Shown here one piece after another: positions 33,451 to 42,868 of a DNA stretch of 64,000 nucleotides. The translations under genes were made by a program, and so were the position numbers. The notes under the pieces are model-generated. The model was not told the DNA's origin. It did not search any database and worked only from the letters and a program-made list of their open reading frames with translations. This DNA comes from Areca catechu (lineage: Eukaryota; Streptophyta; Magnoliopsida; Arecales; Arecaceae). Within the stretch, counting starts at the first letter, position 1. Each line of letters opens with the position of its first letter. Location of the stretch: NCBI GenBank assembly GCA_021397845.1, contig JAHSVC010000034.1, forward strand, positions 992,001-1,056,000. Direction: 5' to 3'.

Positions 33451-33877
33451 GCATTGGATCCTACCTTATCTATCACTCTAAATGGTCCAGCTATGCGAGC
33501 ATGAATCTTCTTAACCATAACAGAATCTCTACATTAAATTCCTTGGCTCTCTTTTGAGAATTAGCCAATTTATTATATGTTTCATTTTTAAATTAATTTT
33601 TTGGCTAATGTCCTGATATAGATGCTGTGCAGAGGTCAGTGCAGGTGTGGACAGATGGATTAGGTCTATGGATTTATTGGACTCAAAACCAATACCTAAT
33701 AGACTCGACTAGGCATTCCTATCGAAGAAAATTTATTGGACTCTTTGGGCTAAAACCTAATAGACATAGGCTCTCTAGGTTTGACCCTAGTTTGACATGC
33801 ACATGAAAATTTATAATGAACTTCTAGTAAATGCCAGAGGGTCTTCCAGTAGGAGGTAGCAAATGGGATGGGCTCTA
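33451..33877 (-). other. C2 noncoding stub
   Basis: Same block order as C1 21871-22320, including CTCTAGGTTTGACCCTAG (33776-33793) and GGGATGGGCTCTA ending at 33877, where C3 starts. No coding potential. Confidence 0.65.
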
Positions 33878-35316
33878 TGGTGGGGACACCAAAGGCACCA
33901 GAATAAGATAGAGGCTTTTCAACCCTCTATGAATTGATTAGTAATTTATGAGTCCATCTGTAATAAGGGCTTAGCCTATCTGAGTCCATTTTAATTGATT
34001 TTGAGTTTCAGTTCTGTACTAGTCAGCTCATGTTGAGCTAGTTCAGTCCAGTGTTAGTCAGCTCATGTTGAGCTAATTTTATTTTTTTGAGTCCTATTCA
34101 ACCATATTGAAGACTCAAGACCACATCATACAAGTAAAGACCAAGTCCATTCAGATTGAAGACATGAAAGTTTAGCCCAAGTCCAACCCAGCTTGAAGAT
34201 TTGAAGACCCCAAGAGGAAAATCAGAAACCCTGATTCCTTGCAGATGCCCTCCAGATGCCCAGATTTCCTTCCATATGCCAAAATATATTCATAGACCAA
34301 GGCATCCATGATTTTAGAGGTCCATCTGCATCCTAGCCCAAAGAAATCAAGCCCAGGTGCCAAGCCCAAGCCCCTAAGAAGCAAGATACCAGGAAATATT
34401 CCTGCTACCTGGCTACCAGGCCACCCCAGCTTCCAAAGGCCCAAACCCATGCACCCGGGCCCCTTTGGGCCAGCCCCTTGCTGCTCTTAGAAGCCCAACA
34501 CGTCCCCCTAGGTGTCCTTGGAGTGTTGGCCAAGTCAAGAAAAATTTTAGGGATATTTTCTACCTAATGTTTCCTTATTTTCTAGCTAGGGTTTGAGAGG
34601 GAAAAGGATTCTCATGTAAAGACTAATGTGCCCTTACTTGGAGCCCAAGGTTAAGGGTCTATTTAAGGGACCCTAGCCTCTTGTATGAAGGGAGAATTTT
34701 GATGAATGAAAACCTTGAGTTCTTCTATTGAGTTGTGTGATACCCTGCTGTGTGCATAAAGGGGTTTGTGAGAGTTTTTCTTCCCAGTGCTGCAATCATC
34801 TTCCTGCTGACAACAAGCATCTCAGATCCCTGGATGCCCACTCCAAAAGAAGCCTTCCCTTGCTATTTTTTCTTTGTTTTCTTGTTCCTTTGTAAGTTTT
34901 CTAACCCCTGACAGGTCATTTACAGGTCTCCGAGTTCCTACGAATCCAACGACTCCAGCCAAGCCTCAATCGGATCACCGAGCAGAAAGCCGGGTATCCG
35001 TGGGTCTTTGGCTCGGTTTTCCAGGCCACATCCGTTGAGGAACGAGAGACCCTTTGCTGCGATCTTCACAGACATTGTCAGGTACACCCCCTCTACCTCC
35101 AGTAGTTTTATTGTAGGAGAACTTGCCCTAACCGAGGCTTCTCAGCCCCGACGATCCTTCTTTTCTACTTTTCTAGGTCCTAATCTACATGCTGATTTTC
35201 TAAAATTCATATAAAACTTCCTACAACTTATTTTAATCTAAAATTCAAGAATTAATCACTCAACCCCACATATAAAACATACAAAAAAAAATTGCATGCA
35301 TATTAGTCCCGCATCA
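33878..35316 (+). repeat. C3 5' LTR
   Basis: TGGTGGGGACACC start shared with 38610; end TAGTCCCGCATCA, two bases before PBS. TATA TCTATTTAAGG at 34658-34668. The first 640 bp match the 3' LTR with few differences. Confidence 0.85.
34658..34668 (+). promoter_or_regulatory. TATA box of C3 5' LTR
   Basis: TCTATTTAAGG in the transcription sense of the C3 ORF. Confidence 0.55.
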
Positions 35317-35318
35317 TT

Positions 35319-35336
35319 TGGTATCAGAGCTTAGAT
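35319..35336 (+). other. C3 primer binding site (initiator Met tRNA)
   Basis: TGGTATCAGAGCTTAGAT right after the LTR. Confidence 0.85.
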
Positions 35337-36196
35337 TAGGGCTTGTTTTCTGTAATTTTTCAGTCCGATATACTCCATTATTTTAATTATTTCTCTCTGT
35401 TAAAAACTCTAAAAATTCTGAAATTTATTTTCTGGATTTATCATAATTCACAGTAATTTTAAGAATTTTCTCAGATCTTATTATGACCTGTGAGTTTTCT
35501 GCAAGCCGAAATAGGGCCTGCAAATTTTTGGCTCTGTTTTTTTAGCAAGACAAGTTTGGAAGTTTTACGGTTTTGTTTAGCATTTTTTGCATATCTTTTA
35601 ATTTTAGTATATTTCCTGAATATTAGGCAATAATTTGCAAGTTTTCTTCTATTTAAAACAATATCAAAAAAAAATAAAATAAAATTACATATTCTCCAAA
35701 AATACCAAAAACATCTAATCCTAATTTGCATCATTTGCCTGCCATCATTGCATAATCTACTTTTAAGGGCACTCTTGCTATATCATATCGGGGGAGGAGT
35801 TGATAACCTCTCCATAGCCCAAAACCACATCCCTTGCATTCGGTCCCAAGCCTTAACCTAAAATTAACTAGACTTAATTTGCCCTAGTGGGCTAGGGACA
35901 CCAACTAGTCGGGTCCGGGCTAGTGTTAGATCACTGTGTCAAGTTAACCTGTGTGTGCCTTGTGCTCAGTGTCTAGAACGGTGGTTTAGGGATTCAATCC
36001 CGAAGGGCTTGTGTGCTAGTCCGCCTACCTGGCCAATCTCTGATTGGTGTCTAGGATTGGCAATCAAGGACCTAACACTCCCCTTACACCTGCCTGGCTG
36101 AGTACAGGGTTACTATAGGCTAGTTTGCCATCCTGATTGAGCATCTAGTTTGGACTCTAGGTCTAGTCAGCTATAGTAGGTCTGATCAAGTCTTGC
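35337..36196 (+). other. C3 untranslated leader
   Basis: No ORF in the sense direction. Contains the shared leader module near its 3' end (35966-36105), 91 nt before the start codon. Confidence 0.6.
35966..36105 (+). ncRNA. Shared leader module, C3 copy (candidate structured RNA)
   Basis: CAGTGTCTAGAACGGTGGTT, CCCGAAGGG, CTACCTGGCCAATC, a three-base loop, GATTGGTGTCTAGGATTGGC, then TGCCTGGCTGAG. The CCAATC/GATTGG hairpin (36033-36047) has one more pair than C1. The outer stem is weak here. Confidence 0.5.
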
Positions 36197-37942
36197 ATGA
36201 GCACTAGATCAGGAGTTTCATATCACCCACCTCCTTCACAAATGTCTGAACCCATGGAAAATTTACAAGCCCAAATAAAAGCCCTAGCTGATCAAATGGC
36301 CCAGATGGCTACCCAGTTAACTCAGTCTCGTATTCAAACCAATGATAGAATTGTCCATCTTGCCGATAAGTTTGGCCAGTTAGAAGGCCATGTAGGGACC
36401 ATAGAAAGAACCCATGGGTCACAGTCTGATCCAGATCCTGAGTCCCCTCATCCTGACCCATACTACAATCCTCAACCTAGGAGGACCCCAAACCCTGATC
36501 CATACCGAGAGGTTGAACCTAGGAGAGCCCCTCAGCCTGACCCATACAATAATACTGAACCTAGAAGAACCCCTTACCATGACCCTTATTATGATACTGA
36601 ACCTAGAAGAACCCCTTACCATGACCCTTATTATGATACTGAACCCAGGAAAACCCAATACTCTGACCCATATAGGGAGTCCAATCCTAGGAGAACCCAA
36701 TACTCTGACCCATATAGGGAGTCCAATCCTAGGAGAACCCAATACTCTGACCCATATAAAGAGCCCAACCCTAGGAGAACCCAATATTCTGACCCATATA
36801 GGGAGTCCAACCCTAGGAGAACCCAATATCCTGACCCATATAGGGAGCCCAACCTTAGGAGGACCCCATACCATGATCCATCCTAAGAACCTGACCATAG
36901 AGCTGACCCAAAATCCTATGACCCCAGATCTTATAATCCCATGACCCATAGATATGCACCCTTGTTCTATGAGCCCAGAGAACCCATAACCCCTAAGTAT
37001 CAATCTAGTACTAGTCAGGTTTCCCTTAGTCAACTTGAACCCCATAGGATTAGCACCCCTAAATATGAGCCCAGTAGTGAGCCACTACCCCTTGGGCAAC
37101 CTGAACCTACTAGGATTAGTGTCCATAATCAGAAACCAGGACCTAGCCAATTTTCCCCTAACCGACCTTCTCCAACCATTCCTGAGATTGACAAGGCTTA
37201 CATTAATGCGGAAGTGTATGAAGCTGATGCAAACTTAGTGGATGAGTATGAGGGAGAAGAGGAGACACCTTTAGATGACCTAGAATTAGCTGACCCAATA
37301 GATACCCAGGTAGAAGCCAACCTAGAGGTGGTTGACCTTGACCACATCCAACCTAAAGCTATAGTGGAAGAACAAATAGAGGAAGAGAACCTAGGTACTG
37401 CTGCTAGAGCCTTACCTGAGGAAACCATAGAGGAGAGCCAAATTATAGAGTCTAGTCCTAAAATACAAGAACCTGAAGAATTTATTAAGGACTTGATCTC
37501 TTTGAATCAGTACCCTCAGGATGAGCCTCCTCCTATAGTTCCCATTAAGGACCTCTTCCCAGAGATTAGTAACCCATCCTTCCATTATGCAAACCCCATA
37601 GCTATATCGCAACCTCGTAAGGTTAGCCTCATTAGTCTAGGATTAGTCCCTGACATGCCCTCTTATATCGAACTTTTTCCAACTAACTTTGAACCTTTTT
37701 CCCTACCCTACCAAACTAATTCTGAACCCACTTCCTATTTTCTGCCCTTGCCTAACACCTCCAGCATTTCTAGGATTTTTAGATTGCATTTAACTGAGAT
37801 TAGCATACTGCATGCATTCATCACACATGTTAGGTTTGCATCTTACTTCTGGCATACTCTTTGGAATTTGCTAGGAGTTCACTGTAAATTTTCATGTGCA
37901 TGTCAAGCTAGGATCAAACCTAGAGAACCTATAATCTATTAG
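36197..37942 (+). pseudogene. C3 gag-like ORF with 14-residue tandem repeats, one in-frame stop
   Basis: 581 codons plus terminator in one frame, broken only by TAA at 36884-36886. N terminus MSTRSGVSYHPPPSQMSEPM, then a coiled coil (LQAQIKALADQMAQMATQL, residues about 18-60). Ten units of 14 residues follow, consensus PRRTQYSDPYRESN, then Pro-rich and strongly acidic regions. DEYEGEEETPLDDLEL near residue 355 matches EEYEGEEEF in the C1 gag. Thus it keeps the gag ends but lacks capsid, zinc knuckle and protease. The tail past about residue 560 reads into the noncoding stub. Function unknown; the stop probably inactivates it. Confidence 0.7.
36476..36895 (+). repeat. 42-bp coding tandem repeat, ten units
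   Basis: Each unit starts CCTAGRAGRA and encodes 14 residues. Units 3 and 4 are identical; units 5-9 form a second homogenised group (CCCAATAYYCTGACCCATAT). Long overlapping ORFs in the other frames and on the minus strand here are by-products of the repeat. Confidence 0.95.
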
Positions 37943-38200
37943 GTTTAGATCCAAAGAGTTCAATAAAAATTTTTTCGATAGGAATGCATAGTCGAGTCTT
38001 TAGGTGTCAGTATGAGTCCTTTGCATCATCTTGTTAGGAGTCTGCATGTGCCCAGCATGTTCACCACCTGCACTAATTTTGAAACAACTGGCTAATTCCC
38101 GAAGATGGATTAAAGAATTTGATGTAGTGGATTCTATCTTGGTTAGGCTTAGGCCTAAAAGAAGCTTCATGCTCGCAGAGCCGGACGTTTTAAAGTGATA
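37880..38200 (+). other. C3 noncoding stub
   Basis: Sense counterpart of the C1 and C2 stubs (CTAGGATCAAACCTAGAGA at 37910-37928, then AGGAATGCATAGTCGAGTCT at 37980-37999). The start overlaps the end of the ORF. Confidence 0.6.
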
Positions 38201-38600
38201 GAGAAGGTTGGATCAAATGCCAAGGTGTTAGAATTGCCTTCGGATTTGGGCATTAGTTCTACCTTCAATATTACAGACCTGATTGAGTATAGGGAACCGA
38301 CAGCGATACCTAGTGAGGCCTTTGGACCTATTCCTTTTCATTGTGAGTGACCCTAACCTAGAGTGTCCACAAACAAATTTAGCCTGAGAGAGGAGAACGG
38401 ATCGAGCGTATCCTGGACGATCAAGCCATCACGACCCAGGGCCATGACTATCAACGCTTCCTGGTCCGATGGCAAGGCCGGCTAGAGTCGGACAATTCGT
38501 GGATTTCTCGAGAGGACTTGCAACACCTCAACCCAGACCTTCTCGAGAGATATGTGAGCCAGTCTGACCTTCACTTGACAGGGTCGAGTTCCTCCCACCC
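38201..38600 (+). pseudogene. C3 integrase C terminus with chromodomain
   Basis: VLELPSDLGISSTFNITDLI then EYRE (38228-38300), a frameshift near 38345, then IERILDDQAITTQGHDYQRF, LVRWQGRLESDNSWISREDL and QHLNPDLLERY (38400-38555). This is a full-length chromodomain, including the aromatic W and the SW..EDL helix start. It runs to 40 bp before the LTR, the normal end of chromovirus pol. Confidence 0.8.
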
Positions 38601-38609
38601 CGGGAGAAT

Positions 38610-39245
38610 TGGTGGGGACACCAAAGGCACCAGAATAAGATAGAGGCTTTTCAACCCTTTATGAATTGATCAATAATTTATGAGTCCATCTGTAATAAGG
38701 GCTTAGCCTATCTGAGTCCATTTTAATTGATTTTGAGTTTCAGTTCTGTACTAGTCAGCTCATGTTGAGCTAGTTCAGTCTAGTGTTAGTCAGCTCATGT
38801 CGAGCTAATTTTATTTTTTTGAGTCCTATTCAACCATATTGAAGACTCAAGACCACATCATACAAGTAAAGACCAAGTCCAATCAGATTGAAGACATGGA
38901 AGTTTAGCCCAAGTCCAACCTAGCTTGAAGATTTGAAGACCCCAGGAGGAAAATCAGAAACCCTGATTCCTTGCAGATGCCCTCCAGATGCCCAGATTTC
39001 CTTCCATATGCCAAAATATATTCATAGACCAAGGCATCCATGATTTTAGAGGTCCATCTGCATCCTAGCCCAAAGAAATCAAGCCCAGGCGCTAAGCCCA
39101 AGCCCCTAAGAAGCAAGATACCAGGGAATATTCCTGCTACTTGGCTACCAGGCCACCCCAGCTTCCAGAGGCCCAAACCCATGCACCTGGGCCCTTTTGG
39201 GCCGGCCCCTTGCTGCTCTTAGAAGCCCAACACGTCCCCCTAGGT
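38610..39245 (+). repeat. C3 3' LTR, truncated
   Basis: First 636 bp match 33878-34513. The rest of U3, R and U5 is missing and the sequence switches at CTAGGTGTC to the terminus of LTR C4. Confidence 0.85.
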
Positions 39246-40648
39246 GTCAGGGTTTCAATCATCATGATCGCAAAGAACTCATTCAAGATAATAAGTTGCC
39301 AAGACCAGAGAGTTGAGAAACTTCCAGTTTAGGATAGATTATCTTCATCAAATTAGATAATAAGTGAAGGGAAGGTTTCTTACCAGTCAAGATTGAAACT
39401 TTGCAGTAGAAGGGATCACTCACACTCTGATTGGAGCCTAGATGAAAAAGCTTCAGTTCCTTGAATAAGATGGCTAATATGGGTAGTCCTGGAAGCAAAG
39501 AAGGCCTCCTCAAGGGAGGGTGAAGCACCTCGAGAATCCTGTAAACGTCAGGGGTCAATTAAAATAGTAATTAAATAAAGGAATAAGAAACTAGGGTTTA
39601 GAATTGAAAGAACTTGGTTTAGGTGTGGATGTCCCGGGGAAGAAGTAGTTGCTTGCTTGGGGCAGCAGCTAGGGCATCTTCCTCTAGGCATGGCTGATCT
39701 CCAATAATGCAAATGGAAGGTAGGGCAGCAGGGTTTCAATCTGGGAACACAAGGAGAGCACACAAGAACAAGAGAACCAACACTAGAACACCAAACACAA
39801 GGCAATATCATAAAATTTCAGCAAGTTGTATTCATAAGAAAGAGATGATTACAAGAGGGGGAGGGGAGGGGTATTTATAGAGTTCCCATGCCCTCACTAA
39901 CCATGGTTACACTTGGGTTACAAGTCCTCTTCCCAATTAGACTACAAGTCCTTTCCTAGCTAGGTTAGAATTACAAGGTTTAAAAGGATTAGGAATCCCA
40001 AAACTAGGTTAGACTTGGTCTTCTCCCAATTCACTTCACCTTGGACTTGGTCAAACACCTTGGATCCTTTTGGCATGTGGACTTTAGGGAAGCAAGGGGG
40101 AGGTCAGCCATGGGCTTGGAATGCATGGGCTTGGGCCCCCTGGAAGCTGGGGCACCTGGTTCCCTGGGCTGGCATATTCCCATTATCAAAAGGGAATCTT
40201 GGTTCTTCTTATTTGGGCTTGCTTCCTGGGCTTGAATCTAGAGGCCTGGAGTGTTGGGACAGCCTGGTAAACATGGGCTCCTAGAATATGAAATATTCTG
40301 GAAGTATCTGGAGGGAATTTGGCATCAGAAATGGCATCTGGAAGGAATCAGGGCACCTGGGTGTCAATCGGGCTCCCCTAGGCTGATATAACTGACTCTG
40401 ACTTCATAATGAGGTCTGGTGGAACTCCAAAATAGTGTAGCCTCCTCTTTTGTATAAGAAATGGTCTCATACTAGACTCATGCTGATGTACAGGACTCAA
40501 TGTACTGGACTAGGTTGAGAGTTAAGACAAATCAACTAACCTCAACTTATTACAGGACTCAATCCTAGTTGATTACTAAACTTTGACACATGGCTAGGTA
40601 AACCAAATAGGGCCCAGTAATCTCTATCTAATCCTAGTGCCCCCACTA
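39246..40648 (-). repeat. C4: chromovirus-type LTR, solo or orphan
   Basis: The plus-strand left end TGTCAGGGTTTC (minus-sense end GAAACCCTGACA) and right end GTGCCCCCACTA (the CCACCA of its relatives with C-to-T) bound 1.4 kb homologous to C0 over the TATA and glycine-rich-looking GGGCTTGGGC region. No PBS or internal sequence adjoins either end. To the right lies Tat integrase, to the left the cut C3 LTR, with no target duplication. Confidence 0.7.
39871..39880 (-). promoter_or_regulatory. TATA box of C4 LTR
   Basis: Minus strand CTATAAATAC. Confidence 0.55.
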
Positions 40649-41342
40649 GCCAAGTTGGACTTCCACACTCAGTCATCACTGACAATGGATGGCAGTTCGA
40701 TAATCAGGCTTTCGAGGAGTTCTGCACTGACCTCAACATCCGCCATTGCTTTACTTCCATGGCTCACCCTTAGACCAACAGGGAGGTCGAGATGACCAAC
40801 TGGACTATCTTACAAGGGCTTCACACACGGCTGGATGAAGCCAAAGGTCTTTGAGCCGAAGAACTTCCCAGTATGCTGTGGGCTTACCAAACTACACCCC
40901 ACACGGCCACCAACGAGATGCCCTTCAACTTTGTCTTTGGTGCTGAAGCTGTGATTCTGGTGGAGCTTGGTCTACCCATGCTATGGATAGAATAATATGA
41001 TGAAGTTGAGATCTAGCCCATCTCCTCCTCAACCTAGACCTCTTGGACAAGACGAGAGATAAAGCCTAACTTTGAATGGTAGCCTACTGGCAGCGAGTAG
41101 CGCGCTACTACAACTCTCGCATGAGCCTAAGGCATTCTGCCCAAGTGACCTAGTCCTCAGGCAAGCAGAGGTGTCCCAGCCAAGAGAATGCAGCAAACTC
41201 TCACCGAACTGGGAAGGCCCCTACAAGGTGGTCGAGGCTCTGCCAGGCGAAGCCTACTATCACGTCGGGCTCGACGGTGCCCGATTTACGTGAACATGGA
41301 ATGCAAGCAACCTAAGGAAGAACTACCAATAATGTAAGGCTT
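40649..41342 (+). pseudogene. T4: C-terminal half of Tat integrase
   Basis: Starts inside the core: VGLPHSVITDNGWQFDNQAF (second catalytic D), HP-stop-TNREVEMTN with the catalytic E, LPSMLWAYQTTPHTATNEMP then FNFVFGAEAV (40865-40960), and a C-terminal GPYKVVEALPGEAYYHVGLD (41215-41275) GPY/F-type region. One frame is mostly open with stops near 40771, 40855 and 41000 and a shift after. Same strand as T1, which stops in RNase H, so T1 and T4 may be one element broken by C2-C4. Confidence 0.8.
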
Positions 41343-41426
41343 CATTTCAATTATTAAAGTTTTTTTTGGTGCAACCTTGTCTTTCACCTATGTAGGAACG
41401 CATCCATCCAACTCCGAGTCCAATGA

Positions 41427-41835
41427 ACAAAGTCAAAAAACTTACAAAGCCCCATACCCAAAGTCAGAAAACTTACAAAGCCCCATACTCAAAGCCGAAA
41501 AACTTACGAAGCCTCGCACTTAAAGCTGGGAAACTTACAAAGCCCCGCATCCAAAATCGGGAAACTTACGAAGCCCCACACTCAAAGTCAGGAAACTTAC
41601 GTAGCCCCGCACCCAAAACTAGGAAACTTACGAAGCTCCGCACCAAAGCTAAGAAACTTACGAAGCCCCTCACCCAAAGCTGAGAAATTTACAAAGCTGA
41701 GCACTCAAAGTCGAGAAACTTATGAAGCCCTGCACTTAAAGTCAGAAAACTTATGAAGCCCTACACTCAAAGTTAGAAAACTTATGAAGCCCTACACTCA
41801 AAGCCAGGAAACTTATGAAGCCCCATGCTCAACTG
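41427..41835 (+). repeat. 31-bp tandem array, about 13 copies
   Basis: Consensus AAAGYCRGRAAACTTAYGAA followed by GCCCCRCACTC. It produces a spurious open frame, 41423-41683. It sits between Tat integrase and the antisense ORF. Confidence 0.9.
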
Positions 41836-42410
41836 CCTTGCTCACAGTCCAGAGATGTCAGCTAGGAAATCCCTAAAATCCCACCATCTGTCGCTTGACT
41901 CATAGTTTGGCAAATCAAGCCGGGAGACTCTAGAAGCTTGCACTCAACTGCCTTTCTCATAGTTCAGAGATGTCGGCTGGAAAATCCTTAAAATCTCACC
42001 ATCTACCGCTTGACTCATAGTTTGGCAAATCAAGCTGAGAGACTTAAGAAGCCCCACACTCAAATACCTTACTCACAATCTAGAGATGTCAGCTGAAAAA
42101 TCCCTGAAATGCCATCATCTACCACTTGACTCACAGTTTGGCAAATCAAGCCGAGAGACTCTAAAAGCCCCACACTCAAATGCCTTGCTCACAATCCAAA
42201 GATGTTAGCTAGGAAATCCTTGAAATCCCACCATCTGTCGCTTGACTCATAATTTGGCAAATCAAGCCGGGAGACTCCAGAAGCCCTGCAAGTTACCTTG
42301 CTCACAGTCTGGAGATGTCAACTAGAAAATCTCTGAAATCCCACCATCTACCGCTTGACTCATAGCTTGGTGAATCAAAAAGCTTCAGAAGTCTTGCACT
42401 CGGGCCCGCA
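41830..42410 (+). repeat. 116-bp tandem array, about 5 copies
   Basis: Units start TCAACTGCCTTGCTCACAGT near 41830, 41943, 42060, 42176 and 42285, and share GAGATGTCAGCTRGGAAATC and CGCTTGACTCATAGTTTGGC. Confidence 0.9.
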
Positions 42411-42868
42411 TGACTTCAAGGCCAGCGAAACAAGAACGAAGTGTTCGCAAAGTCCTTCATGCCAATCCTAAGGTTCTAGGGTCAACCAAAAGTGACTAAG
42501 GCCTGGGAGGGGCATGCACACACGGCGACCTTGGAGCCTATCTTCTTACCATATGTAAGGGTAAAGGAGCTGAAGGAAAAAGATGGACCAAACTAAGTTC
42601 ATTAACCAAATTAGACTATTTCTTCATTACAGGAATAAGTTTTTTACAGACTATAAGGGATTCTTTGGAAGTATCTCAAAGCAAAAAAGAAAAAAAAAAG
42701 AAAAAGAAAAGAAGAGAGAAGAAAAAAGGAAAAGAAAATGAACAGGGCATGCCAGTTGAAAGAAAAGCATATGTTCATTAACGAATGTTTTCTTTACATC
42801 CTATGAAGGCTCCCGATAGGCCGGGAAGCCTTCCCAAACTATGTTACAAGAGAAAAAGAAAAAAAATT
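42411..42868 (+). other. T4 noncoding spacer with purine-rich run
   Basis: No coding motif. 42684-42740 is almost pure A/G on the plus strand. It is followed by the 3' end of the antisense ORF. Confidence 0.5.

Larger units (their letters stand above)
31693..33877 (-). mobile_element. C2: chromovirus-derivative fragment (3' LTR, chromodomain, stub)
   Basis: From left: 3' LTR 31693-33064, polypurine tract, chromodomain 33193-33450, noncoding stub to 33877, where C3 begins. It is the right side of a minus-strand element; its gag, leader and 5' LTR are absent. The stub and chromodomain align with C1, so it has the same deletion structure. Confidence 0.75.
33878..39245 (+). mobile_element. C3: nonautonomous chromovirus derivative with repeat-bearing gag-like ORF
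   Basis: 5' LTR 33878-35316, initiator-Met PBS, leader with shared module, ORF 36197-37942 (one stop), stub, chromodomain 38201-38600, polypurine tract CCCCGGGAGAAT, truncated 3' LTR 38610-39245. No zinc knuckle, protease, RT, RNase H or integrase core. The 3' LTR ends abruptly in CCCTAGG where LTR C4 begins. Confidence 0.8.

Noticed and set aside
36884..36886. Possible programmed stop readthrough in C3
   Set aside because: Context TCC TAA GAA has no known readthrough signal and other units have a sense codon there, so mutation is simpler.
36414..37045. Three long ORFs overlapping the C3 repeat ORF, two of them on the minus strand
   Set aside because: A 42-bp repeat free of stops in one frame is free of stops in others; these frames are repeat shadows without start context or motifs.
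41423..41683. 86-codon ORF of Lys/Pro/Ser repeats
   Set aside because: Translation of the 31-bp noncoding array; the frame is not kept to the array end.
41427..42410. CRISPR-like array
   Set aside because: Units are head-to-tail with no unique spacers, and the DNA is plant repeat DNA.
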